Of a DNA stretch of 64,000 nucleotides, positions 52,441 to 60,507 are shown in pieces. Origin of the DNA: DAIDKA01 sp035487155 (GTDB lineage Bacteria; Pseudomonadota; Gammaproteobacteria; Steroidobacterales; Steroidobacteraceae); contig DATHMK010000058.1 of NCBI GenBank assembly GCA_035487155.1, positions 1 through 64,000 on the forward strand. Reading direction: 5' to 3'. A program made the position numbers and the translations under genes. The notes beneath the pieces were generated by a model. That model saw only the letters and a list, made by a program, of their open reading frames with translations. It did not search any database and was not told the origin of the DNA. Every line of letters begins with the position of its first letter. Position 1 is the first letter of the stretch.

Positions 52441-53050
52441 CCTCCACAGTATCGAACCCCACAGCGTGGCAGCGATAGGTCCCAAGCTCAGGGGATGTGA
52501 ATGCTTCTTGAGGGCATCGGGGCGCAGAACAACGGCATGGTGTCGGCGCTTAAGGGAAGGATCCCGAGGCTGCCAACAAGGTCGGACAGCCCCCTGAGGG
52601 CACGATACGGGAGTCAGGTGACGGCCCTTTCGCGGCGTGTGGCACCGCCGTCGATCTTTGCCTCAGACAGTTACCGCAAAAGTTGCTCTGAATGTTCGCA
52701 ACCCTCAAGTCGGTGCTAACTCTAAAAATTGACTGATGAGACATCGCCTTGTCCAGGACAGATTGATCTTGGAACCTGATCTTGGCATTTCGGTGCCACC
52801 TCGGGACGGCGAAGTTCCTTACATTCCTTAGGCGACGCACGCACCGGCATCGGGTACGCCAACTCGCCCGGCATTGCGGTCTGATCGGCCCTTTTGGCCT
52901 TTGACAATCACACTGGTTGTCGCGTCCCGGCGGCATATGTAGCAGCCAGTTATTACCTCGCACGTAATTGCCGCCAATCTTGGAGTCACTAAGCTGGATC
53001 CACCGGGCCTCCCATCGAGGCCCCTCACAAATGCAGTCATCGGAGGCCCA
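52441..53050. other. Gene-free stretch
   Basis: 610 bases in which no frame shows a convincing protein: the short open frames present have no recognisable domain and poor ribosome-binding sites. AT content rises near 52680-52760. I see no strong hairpin, repeat or RNA motif; it may be decayed sequence plus the promoter of the gene at 53051. Confidence 0.5.
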
Positions 53051-53563
53051 ATGGATCCCTTCAACCTCAACCGTCGGCAATTGCTTGTCGGTTCTGCCAC
53101 GGCTGCCGCGGCACTGTCTTTCAATCACCATGCTGCAGCTCTTTCTAATGAACCCATGGATACGGAGACACGCATGACCTCACACACTTTTACCAAGACC
53201 GCCCCGCCGGCGTGGCTGCTCGATTTCTGGAAGGAAATAGACGACAAGACATGGGGCAAAGGCTTTGATTGCTTCGCGCCGAACGCGATCGCCAATCTTG
53301 GCGTCAGCGACTGGCACGGGCGCGAGGCGATCCGGGAGAACCTGCGCGCCTTTGTCGATAAGGGGTTTACGGCGCACCATGATGTCGTCGAATTCTGGGA
53401 TGGCGGATTTCTCAAGGTGTTTCGCGGGTTTGTTACCATGACACCCAATGACCCGGCCCAAAAGCCGGTACGGCCGGCGATGACCCATTTCTTTTACATG
53501 GACGAAAAGGATCCTTCGAAAGTCGCCCACTGGTATGGATCGGTGGGGCCGGTGCAGTTCTGA
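53051..53563 (+). CDS. Tat-exported NTF2/SnoaL-like protein
   Basis: A 170-residue protein with a twin-arginine signal (NRRQLLVGSATAAAAL) and a small NTF2-fold domain (FDCFAPNAIANLGVSDWHGREAIRENLRAFVDKGF; HFFYMDEKDPSKVAHWYGSVGP). Family members range from enzymes to ligand binders; the role here is unknown. Followed by a strong terminator. Confidence 0.7.
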   Translation: MDPFNLNRRQLLVGSATAAAALSFNHHAAALSNEPMDTETRMTSHTFTKTAPPAWLLDFWKEIDDKTWGKGFDCFAPNAIANLGVSDWHGREAIRENLRAFVDKGFTAHHDVVEFWDGGFLKVFRGFVTMTPNDPAQKPVRPAMTHFFYMDEKDPSKVAHWYGSVGPVQF

Positions 53564-53605
53564 GACAGATGCCTGGCAGGCAATCGTTGCATCCTGTGGA
53601 TGATG

Positions 53606-53636
53606 GCGCGGGCGGGCAGTCCGCTCGCGCTTTTTT
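53606..53636 (+). terminator. Intrinsic terminator after NTF2-like gene
   Basis: A 10-bp stem (53606-53615 with 53621-53630, one G-U pair) closes a 5-base loop and is followed by TTTTTT. Confidence 0.88.
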
Positions 53637-53693
53637 GGCGTCCCCGGAACAAGCCTGGATCCGGTTCATTCCCCGTGATGGAGCCCCGAAACC

Positions 53694-54548
53694 ATGGAAC
53701 CACGTCCACTGAATCGCGCTCCGGCATCCCGCGAGTTGGGCGCGATGCTTCGGCATTGGCGGGATCTGCGTGGTACGAGCCAACTTGAGCTCTCGAGCCA
53801 CTCGGGCGTGTCGCAACGCCACATCAGTTTCATTGAAAGCGGACGCAGTAGCCCGGGTCGCCAGACCTTGTTGGACATTGCAGAAGCATTGGATGTGCCG
53901 TTGCGTGATCGCAATTCGCTACTTTTGGCAGCCGGCTATGCCCCGGTCTATTCGGATGCCCCCTGGAATGCCGCCGAGATGCAAGGGGTAACACGGGCGC
54001 TTGAACGGATGTTGCGCCAGCATGAACCCTTTCCCGCCGTCGTCATGGACCGCTATTGGAACGTCCTTGTAACAAATGAGGCAGCTCCACGCTTTTTCAA
54101 TTGCTTTATCGACATGAAGAAGCGCCCCAGTCCGCGCAACATGTTGCACCTGATGTTCGATCCCGACGGCATGCGACCCCACGTCGCCGACTGGCATCAA
54201 GTCGCACCCACGCTGATCCACCGGATAGTTCGAGAATCGGTGGGCCATTTCACGGACTCGGGGACTCAGGAGTTGATCGGGGCACTTCTGAGTTATCCGG
54301 GTACGAAAGCCGAATGGAACACCTCGACGGCCGTTCCGACGACGACCACATTGCCGGTGATTCCCCTCGGGTTCATTTACAACGGCGCAACGTTGAAATA
54401 TTTCTCCATGGTCACCACTGTCGGGACACCGCAAACAATCGCGGCACAGGAGCTTCGGATCGAGTGCCTATTCCCGGTGGACGAGTCCACCGAGGCGCTT
54501 CACCTCGAATTGATGAACCGTGCCTCCCTCCAGGACCACCAGCCGTGA
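53694..54548 (+). CDS. XRE-family regulator with MmyB-like ligand domain
   Basis: A 284-residue protein: an N-terminal helix-turn-helix (LGAMLRHWRDLRGTSQLELSSHSGVSQRHISFIESGRSSPGRQTLLDIAEALDVPL) and a C-terminal MmyB-like PAS-type domain (DRYWNVLVTNEAAPRFF). The pattern is common in regulators of small oxidoreductase operons. It follows the NTF2-like gene on the same strand but after a terminator, so it has its own promoter. Confidence 0.86.
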   Translation: MEPRPLNRAPASRELGAMLRHWRDLRGTSQLELSSHSGVSQRHISFIESGRSSPGRQTLLDIAEALDVPLRDRNSLLLAAGYAPVYSDAPWNAAEMQGVTRALERMLRQHEPFPAVVMDRYWNVLVTNEAAPRFFNCFIDMKKRPSPRNMLHLMFDPDGMRPHVADWHQVAPTLIHRIVRESVGHFTDSGTQELIGALLSYPGTKAEWNTSTAVPTTTTLPVIPLGFIYNGATLKYFSMVTTVGTPQTIAAQELRIECLFPVDESTEALHLELMNRASLQDHQP

Positions 54549-55058
54549 TCGCGACTTTCTACAGCTAAGTGTTAGTCCACTATTGGTATGAACGTCGCCT
54601 TCGACGAATTCATGCCACCGTCCAGTGTCTTCCCGGCGCAGGTCATCCGGCGCCGCTCATGGCAAGGGGGTAACCGGGGATCCCATTGTTTGAGTTACCC
54701 CAGTTCGTCGATGCGGCCCCGCGAGCGACTTGGAAGATCGGTGGCTTAGGGAAGCAAAGGTATGATTTCGAGTCCCCTGCTCGTGACTTGTAAGTATATG
54801 AATTACCAGTGAAAGCTGTGAAGGGCGCCCGCCACATGGGCTTGGCGGGTCGGTACCTGACGGGCAGGTCAGGAAGCCGTGGCTGATAACGATTGAGCGC
54901 GGCGGCCCGGCGGTTCAGGTGAACCGGCGGCGTGAAGTTGAACTGGCGCGGGGCACCCAAGGCGTGCTGTCGACTTGATCGCAGACCGCGTCTGCGGTCA
55001 GTGGTAGGGTGTGTTCCACACTCATCCCCTGAGCGAAGGGCCCGGCGCCCACATTCCG
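54549..55058. other. Intergenic region with repeat copy A
   Basis: 510 bases with no credible gene. Contains repeat copy A (54666-54815), a 7-bp stem hairpin CCCGCCA/TGGCGGG (54828-54849), a ~110-base GC-rich tail, and the upstream region of the SulP gene. Confidence 0.6.
54666..54815 (+). repeat. Dispersed repeat, copy A
   Basis: Begins with a hairpin GGGGTAAC (54667-54674) / GTTACCCC (54694-54701), continues with scattered matches, TTTCGAGTCCC (54766-54776), and a conserved end TGTAAGTATATGAATTACC followed by AGTGAAA. Copy B at 63839 has the same landmarks in the same order and strand. Similarity is imperfect (about two thirds by eye in the best blocks). Confidence 0.6.
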
Positions 55059-56333
55059 ATGCCTGACGGTACTGCTACCTCGCACCTTTACCGACCGAAG
55101 CTGGCAACCGTGCTGGGCGAGGGCTACAGCCTTGAAGTCCTGCGCAAGGACGCTTTGGCGGCTCTGACCGTCGCTATTGTGGCGGTACCACTTTCAATGG
55201 CGATCGCGGTTGCATCCGGGGTCTCGCCGGCGCGCGGTCTATACACGGCTGTCGTGGGTGGCTTTTGCGTGTCTGCGCTGGGCGGGAGCCGATTTCAGAT
55301 TGGTGGTCCTGCCGGAGCATTTATCGTGCTCGTGGCTGCGACGGTCGCAAAGTTCGGCCTCAATGGCCTGCTGCTCACCGTTCTGCTGTCCGGGCTGATG
55401 TTGACTCTGTTGGGTCTGCTTCGGCTGGGCTCGCTGATCAAACACATTCCGCACGCGGTGACCGTCGGCTTCACTTGCGGTATCGCTGTCACGATTCTCG
55501 CCAGCCAGTTGAAGGATCTCGGCGGGTTGCGGCTTCCTGGCGCGGAGCCGGGTCCGCTCATTCCAAAACTGGCGGCGCTGGTCCATGCGCTGCCCACTGT
55601 AGATCCGATGACGCTGGCCATGGGCGTTGGATCCGTGGCCGTGATTTTTGTGATCAAGCGTTATCGCCCGAACTGGCCTGGCATGCTGATCGTAGTTGCG
55701 GCAGGCGCCATTTTGGCCGCAGTGTTTCGACTCTCGGTTGACACCATCGGTAGCCGGTTCGGAGGTGTCCCACAAGGTCTCCCGGCGCCGCACCTGCCGC
55801 CGATAAGCCTGCAACTAGTAGGGCGGGTTTTGCCTGCTGCACTGTCCTTTACACTTCTTGGCGGGATTGAGAGTCTCTTGTCGGCCAAAGTGGCCGATGG
55901 CATGACCGGCCGTAAGCACCGCTCGAACATGGAGTTGGTCGCCCAAGGCGTAGCCAATATCGCCTCCGCTTTGTTCGGTGGGATCAGCGTCACTGGAACG
56001 ATCGCGCGCACCGCGACCAATATTCGCGCCGGCGCGCGCAGCCCTTTTTCCGGGATGATGCATGCGGGATTCATTTTGCTTTTTATGGTGGTGGCCGCGC
56101 CCCTGGCCCGCTTCATTCCTCTCTCAGCTTTGGCTGCCGTGCTCGTGGTCGTGTGCTGGAATATGGCGGAAAAGGTGGAGTTCGCGCGTCTGTTGCGGCA
56201 CCGGAGACTGGCGAGCGTCCTACTGACGACATTTGGATTGACGCTGGTAAAGGATCTGACGTTCGGAATCGTTGCCGGATGCCTGATGGCTACGCTGCTG
56301 GCCATCGCGAGTCGCTTGACGGCGGCTGACTAG
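55059..56333 (+). CDS. SulP-family anion transporter lacking STAS domain
   Basis: Inner-membrane transporter of the SLC26/SulP family, which move sulfate, bicarbonate or other anions. From ATG 55059 (424 residues): YRPKLATVLGEGYSLEVLRKDALAALTVAIVAVPLSMAIAVASG, GGSRFQIGGPAGAFIVLV, GIESLLSAKVADGMTGRKH and NMELVAQGVANIASALFGGISVTGTIARTATN are typical. The protein stops after the last helix; the C-terminal STAS regulatory domain of most SulPs is absent. A GTG at 55011 is an alternative start 16 codons upstream. Confidence 0.87.
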   Translation: MPDGTATSHLYRPKLATVLGEGYSLEVLRKDALAALTVAIVAVPLSMAIAVASGVSPARGLYTAVVGGFCVSALGGSRFQIGGPAGAFIVLVAATVAKFGLNGLLLTVLLSGLMLTLLGLLRLGSLIKHIPHAVTVGFTCGIAVTILASQLKDLGGLRLPGAEPGPLIPKLAALVHALPTVDPMTLAMGVGSVAVIFVIKRYRPNWPGMLIVVAAGAILAAVFRLSVDTIGSRFGGVPQGLPAPHLPPISLQLVGRVLPAALSFTLLGGIESLLSAKVADGMTGRKHRSNMELVAQGVANIASALFGGISVTGTIARTATNIRAGARSPFSGMMHAGFILLFMVVAAPLARFIPLSALAAVLVVVCWNMAEKVEFARLLRHRRLASVLLTTFGLTLVKDLTFGIVAGCLMATLLAIASRLTAAD

Positions 56334-56750
56334 GGCAATTTTCCGGGCGACGCCGCTAAAGGTTAAGCCTACGCTCGCAGGTCATTGAATACTGACCGAA
56401 GTGTCGGAGCCTCGCGCGATACCCACCGGTGATCGCGAAGCAGACAACACGGGGACGACATCGCGCAGCCCGGTAACGCTTAGGATGGACTCAGGCCTGT
56501 TGAGTGGGGCGGGGCATTGCGGGTTTCCGCAATAGTACTCCAAGACCCTGGGCGCCTAGACTCCCAAATTGTCGACGGGAGTCATCAAAGGAGTGGTGCA
56601 GTGCACCGCCTCGCTTTTCCAGCTATCGATATTCTCACGAGTTTTGCAGCTCTCCTGGGCCGGCGCTGCACTTCGGATGGGGCGCGATAGGCGGTAATTT
56701 TGGCTTTCCCGAGTGAACCCCCAATTCGCGCGCCTTCTTGAGTCAAGAAC
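56334..56750. other. Gene-free stretch with two inverted repeats
   Basis: 417 bases without a credible gene between SulP and a receiver gene. GACTCCC (56559-56565) and GGGAGTC (56577-56583) form a 7-bp stem, and GGTGCA-G-TGCACC (56595-56607) is a perfect 13-bp palindrome 36 bases downstream of that stem's first arm. Neither is followed by a T-run. Confidence 0.5.
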
Positions 56751-57128
56751 ATGCAGGCTCGGATTCTCATAGTCGATGACAATGCGACAAATTTGAAACT
56801 CGCGGCGGCTACTCTGCGGTATGAGGGTCACGAGGTCATTACCGCCGTCGATGCGGAGTCCGCCCATTCATTGATCAGCGTCAGCCCGGAATTCGACTTG
56901 ATCCTGATGGACGTATCGCTACCCGGTATGGACGGCCTAACGCTCACGAAGTTGCTCAAGGCAGACCCCCGCACGGCGCATGTACCCATTGTGATTCTGA
57001 CAGCCTCGGCCATGCGCGGTGATGAACTGAACGCACGTACGGCGGGAGCGGATGGATTCATTGCCAAGCCCATCAGCGTCGGAACTTTCCCGCAACTCAT
57101 TGCAGAGCACCTCAAGCAGCGTGGCTGA
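56751..57128 (+). CDS. Single-domain response regulator (DivK/CheY-like receiver)
   Basis: A 125-residue stand-alone receiver: ILIVDDNATNLKL (acidic pair), phospho-acceptor Asp54 in LILMDVSLPGMDG, the Thr in ILTAS and Lys in GFIAKPIS. No output domain, so it would act by protein contact, as DivK does. The histidine kinase at 57564 is the likely partner by position. Confidence 0.9.
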   Translation: MQARILIVDDNATNLKLAAATLRYEGHEVITAVDAESAHSLISVSPEFDLILMDVSLPGMDGLTLTKLLKADPRTAHVPIVILTASAMRGDELNARTAGADGFIAKPISVGTFPQLIAEHLKQRG

Positions 57129-57563
57129 ATGGGCGCGCGTCGGATTTGCGGATTGATCCGCGCCGCTCAGCGGGTACCCCGCAAACACAAAGCGACCTCA
57201 ATCTTCGGGGCCGGACGGTGGTCCAATTCCTGGTCACCCCGGTGTCGTCCTGGTTTCCGGCCCTGTTGAGAATTGGGCCCTTCTCATCCCTCAATGTCGA
57301 TTGCCGCGAAGCGCGAGCGGCAGCGGAGCGATTCGCCCATTGTTCCGTCTAATTTGCTGCCGGTGGCTACTCAGTTGGCACGGAGCACAGAGACCCCATC
57401 GATGCCGCGATCATGCAAGATGCTCCGCCTTACCGACGGCGCTGCGTAGCTGCACGTCGCTCGGCCTTCCGGGCGGCCGACGGAGGCGGTTCGCACCACT
57501 TCCGCATGAGTGTTATAAGGACTGCAACGCAGTCCTACGTCGGCGCGTGCAGGACAGAAATCC
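57129..57563. other. Gap upstream of histidine kinase gene, with hairpin
   Basis: 435 bases without a credible gene. Its notable element is the hairpin at 57518-57536 (separate entry), with TTATAA (57513-57518) directly before it as a possible -10. Confidence 0.5.
57518..57536 (+). promoter_or_regulatory. 8-bp stem-loop in the histidine kinase leader
   Basis: AGGACTGC-AAC-GCAGTCCT is a perfect hairpin with a 3-base loop ending 27 bases before the kinase ATG. It overlaps the last base of TTATAA. It may be a dyad operator near the promoter or an mRNA leader structure. Confidence 0.45.
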
Positions 57564-59111
57564 ATGACAGATCGCCGCCTAGACCCTTCCGACGCGCCAA
57601 AGGGACACGTCGAGCCCAAACTGCAACTCAGCGAGGAACGATTCCATCTCCTTTTGGATAGTGTCAGTGGCTACGCCCTGTTCATGATGGACCCGAGCGG
57701 AATCATTTCGAGCTGGAATGCAGGAGCCGAGCGCCTCAAGGGATATCGGTCAGAGGAGATTATCGGACGCCATTTCTCGTGTTTTTATACTCCTGAGGAC
57801 ATTGCGCGAGGGCATCCCGCATTCGAACTGTCCCAAGCCGTCGAACAGGGTAAGTACGAGGAGGAGGGTTGGCGCGTCCGCAAAGACGGGTCTCGCTTTT
57901 TCGCTCATGTGCTGATTTCGGCAATGCGCGGCGGGAATGGGGAAGCGGTGGGCTTCGTAAAATTGACACGGGACGTGTCGGCGACTCGGGAGCTAAACGA
58001 AGCCCTGCGAACCCAGGCCAAGATCCTCGATCTTGCCAATGACGCCATTTGTGTGCGTGACATGGATGATCGGATCACATACTGGAATCAAGCTGCAGGT
58101 CGAGTATATGGTTGGACTGCCGAGGAGGCGCTTGGAAGGGTCACCCACGAGTTGCTGAAGACAAGTTTCCCGAAACCGTTCTTGGCGATTGCGGAGGAGG
58201 TCCGTCTGCAGGGGCGATGGGAAGGCGAACTCGGGCACACGCGCCGAGACGGTGCGCGGCTCGTTGTGGAAAGTCGCTGGACAGTCATGGTTGATGACAA
58301 TGGGCAGCCCTCCGGTGTGATTGAAGTGAACCACGACATCACGGAACGGGAACGGCTGGCGGTGGCCCTGAAAGCGACCAATCTCGAGTTGCAAAAGGCG
58401 CTTGAAGCCAAGGATGCCTTCCTGGCGATGATGTCGCACGAGTTGCGCACACCACTGAACGGAATAATTGGCTTCTCTGAGCTATTGTATCGCGGCCGGC
58501 CGGGGCCGCTCAATGAGCAGCAGCGAGAGTTCGTCGGGGATGTATTGGAAAGTGGCAATCATCTGCTCACACTCATCAATGACATCCTTGATCTGTCCAA
58601 GATCGGGGCCGGCAAAATGGAGCTAAGGCTGAGCGATTTTTCGATCAAAGCGTCCGTACGCCAAGTCTGCAGCGCGGTTCAGCCACTGGCTGACAAGAAA
58701 CGTATCGTAATTACTCAACACCTGGAGGCTGCGCCCGAAAGCGTTGTTTTGGACGAAACGCGATTCCGGCAGGTCGTTTGGAATCTGCTGTCCAATGCCA
58801 TTAAATTCACTGAATCCGGCGGTGAAATTGCGGTGGACGCAGGTTGCGCAAGCGATGGGAGATTCACCGTCACGGTGCGTGACTCGGGAATCGGCATTGC
58901 ACCGGAGAACATGCATCGGTTGTTCAAGTCATTTGAGCAACTGGATGACGGACTCAATCGACGGTATGAAGGGACGGGCCTCGGCCTGGCCTTGACCCGC
59001 AGCCTGGTAGAAATGCAAGGGGGCACAATTGCTGCTACGAGCCAGAAAGGCGTTGGCTCGGTTTTTACGGTAGAGCTGCCGAACAAACTCGAGGATCCGT
59101 TGGGAATTTAG
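57564..59111 (+). CDS. PAS-PAS sensor histidine kinase
   Basis: A 515-residue soluble kinase: PAS 1 (about 22-140; ISSWNAGAERLKGY, a motif of PAS_4/PAS_9 domains), PAS 2 (about 150-265; ITYWNQAAGRVYGW), HisKA with phospho-acceptor His292 in MMSHELRTPLNGIIGFSE, and HATPase_c with VVWNLLSNAIKFTESGG, DSGIGIAPENMHRLF and GTGLGLALTRSLVEMQGG. No membrane helix, so it senses an intracellular cue. Convergent with, and overlapping by 4 bases, a FixJ-like regulator gene that may be its output. Confidence 0.92.
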   Translation: MTDRRLDPSDAPKGHVEPKLQLSEERFHLLLDSVSGYALFMMDPSGIISSWNAGAERLKGYRSEEIIGRHFSCFYTPEDIARGHPAFELSQAVEQGKYEEEGWRVRKDGSRFFAHVLISAMRGGNGEAVGFVKLTRDVSATRELNEALRTQAKILDLANDAICVRDMDDRITYWNQAAGRVYGWTAEEALGRVTHELLKTSFPKPFLAIAEEVRLQGRWEGELGHTRRDGARLVVESRWTVMVDDNGQPSGVIEVNHDITERERLAVALKATNLELQKALEAKDAFLAMMSHELRTPLNGIIGFSELLYRGRPGPLNEQQREFVGDVLESGNHLLTLINDILDLSKIGAGKMELRLSDFSIKASVRQVCSAVQPLADKKRIVITQHLEAAPESVVLDETRFRQVVWNLLSNAIKFTESGGEIAVDAGCASDGRFTVTVRDSGIGIAPENMHRLFKSFEQLDDGLNRRYEGTGLGLALTRSLVEMQGGTIAATSQKGVGSVFTVELPNKLEDPLGI

Positions 59112-59737
59112 GGTTGAGCGCCCGGGTCAAATCCGGCATTCATGGCCATTCTAGCCAGCTGGGCGAGCGAGCGAGTACCCAATTTCCCCATGATTCTCGC
59201 GCGGTGCAGTTCGATCGTTCGCAGGCTGAGATTCAGATCCGACGCCAATGCCTTATTCGTTCCTCCGGCAAGCAGTCGCTGCAGCACCTGGCGTTCGCGC
59301 GGTGTGAGTGAGCGGAAGCGCCGGGCGATCGTTTCTTGAGAACGTAGTTGCCTTCGCGTCTCACCATCTGCCTCCAGAGCGGCTTTTACGGTTTTCAGAA
59401 GCGCATCATTGGACACTGGCTTCTCCAGAAATCCAAAAGCACCCTCCTGCAATGCCTCCACACACAGAGGAATATTGGCATGGGCGGTGACAAAGATGAC
59501 CGGAATGACGGCGCCGATCCGGTTGAGGTGTTGTTGCAACTCCGGGCCGGACATCATGGGTAATTGCACGTCCAGAAGTACACAGCCGGGCTGCATCGGG
59601 TCGTAAGTGTCGAGGAAGTCCTTTGCCGTGTGCAATGCTTCAGAGGCGATCTGCTCCGTCGCCAACACCGCTTTGAAGTAGCGGCAGGTTGTCGCATCGT
59701 CATCGACGATGAATACCGTAGAAGCCAAGTCGTTCAA
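59108..59737 (-). CDS. FixJ-type response regulator (receiver + LuxR HTH)
   Basis: A 209-residue regulator: receiver domain with VFIVDDDATTC, Asp56 in VLLDVQLPMMSG, VTAHANIPLCVEALQEGAFGFLEKP, then a LuxR/FixJ helix-turn-helix (LTPRERQVLQRLLAGGTNKALASDLNLSLRTIELHRARIMGKLGTRSLAQL). The FixJ group is usually paired with PAS kinases, matching the convergent neighbour. Binding sites unknown. Confidence 0.92.
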   Translation of the reverse strand: MNDLASTVFIVDDDATTCRYFKAVLATEQIASEALHTAKDFLDTYDPMQPGCVLLDVQLPMMSGPELQQHLNRIGAVIPVIFVTAHANIPLCVEALQEGAFGFLEKPVSNDALLKTVKAALEADGETRRQLRSQETIARRFRSLTPRERQVLQRLLAGGTNKALASDLNLSLRTIELHRARIMGKLGTRSLAQLARMAMNAGFDPGAQP

Positions 59738-60117
59738 GCCACACTCCGCGATTCACCACTGTGTTCTACAGTAACGATAACTTCACAGGGATACCAAGGC
59801 CGCTGGCCGCATGGATGCTGCGACGCGGCAAAGCCGAGCGCGACTCCGCGATATCACTGCTGCGGATAGGTATTCAATGTGAGCCACGACGCGCCAATCG
59901 ACTGACGAAGGCGTTACTCCGGCGGCGGGACAGGGCCGACACGGCGCCAAGAATGGACCCTTCGCAGTCAGGGAACGGAAAGGGAGGGTCCGCGGTCGCG
60001 GCAGGTCTGCAACATTACCAAGTGCCCCAGAACTGCCATGCGACGCCTCTACGGCGTGTTCCGGAGGGGTATCGGGGTTAAAGTGCACTGAGACGTGGTG
60101 CCTGATTGACTTAGGCC
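59738..60117. other. Gene-free stretch
   Basis: 380 bases between the FixJ-like gene (leftward) and the receiver-like gene (rightward). Open frames here lack recognisable domains. It probably holds both promoters; I see no strong motif. Confidence 0.45.
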
Positions 60118-60507
60118 ATGGGCAGTACACTCCACGTCATTGATATCGGTCCCGTCATTCTCAAACCGGCCTCTGAAGCGTCGCCGGCTGGCGGGCATGC
60201 TGAGATCTGCCGTGAGGGTGCCGAGCAGCTACCGAGCCAGCTCGTCACGCAAATGTCGGAACTGCTTGTGATGGATGCTGCATTACTTCGACTGGCTGGG
60301 TTGGAGCTGATCCATCGGCTCAAGGCTGATCCACGCTGTCGCAATCCTCACGTGTTCCCGTTGAACGATTCGGCGTTCAAAGAGCACCAGTCTCGCACCT
60401 GGAACGACACGCGCACTGCGTATTTTGCCAAGACCGGCGAATCTCGCAGCTCATCGGCGCAGGTCATGCGCGAGTTAGGGGCGGCGCCGGGGTCGCCAAC
60501 CACGTGA
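60118..60507 (+). CDS. Degenerate receiver-like protein
   Basis: A 129-residue product whose middle, LLRLAGLELIHRLKADPRCRNPHVFPLNDSAFKEHQSRTW, resembles the second half of a CheY-like receiver (G-x-E-L-I-x-x-L-K-A-D-P), but the phospho-acceptor Asp region and conserved Lys are not evident. Its stop overlaps the start of the large GGDEF-EAL gene (GTGA). It may be a non-phosphorylatable adaptor or a decaying gene. Confidence 0.5.
   Translation: MGSTLHVIDIGPVILKPASEASPAGGHAEICREGAEQLPSQLVTQMSELLVMDAALLRLAGLELIHRLKADPRCRNPHVFPLNDSAFKEHQSRTWNDTRTAYFAKTGESRSSSAQVMRELGAAPGSPTT

Noticed and set aside
54643..54960. 105-codon minus-strand open frame
   Set aside because: Overlaps repeat copy A, shows no domain and has poor initiation signals.
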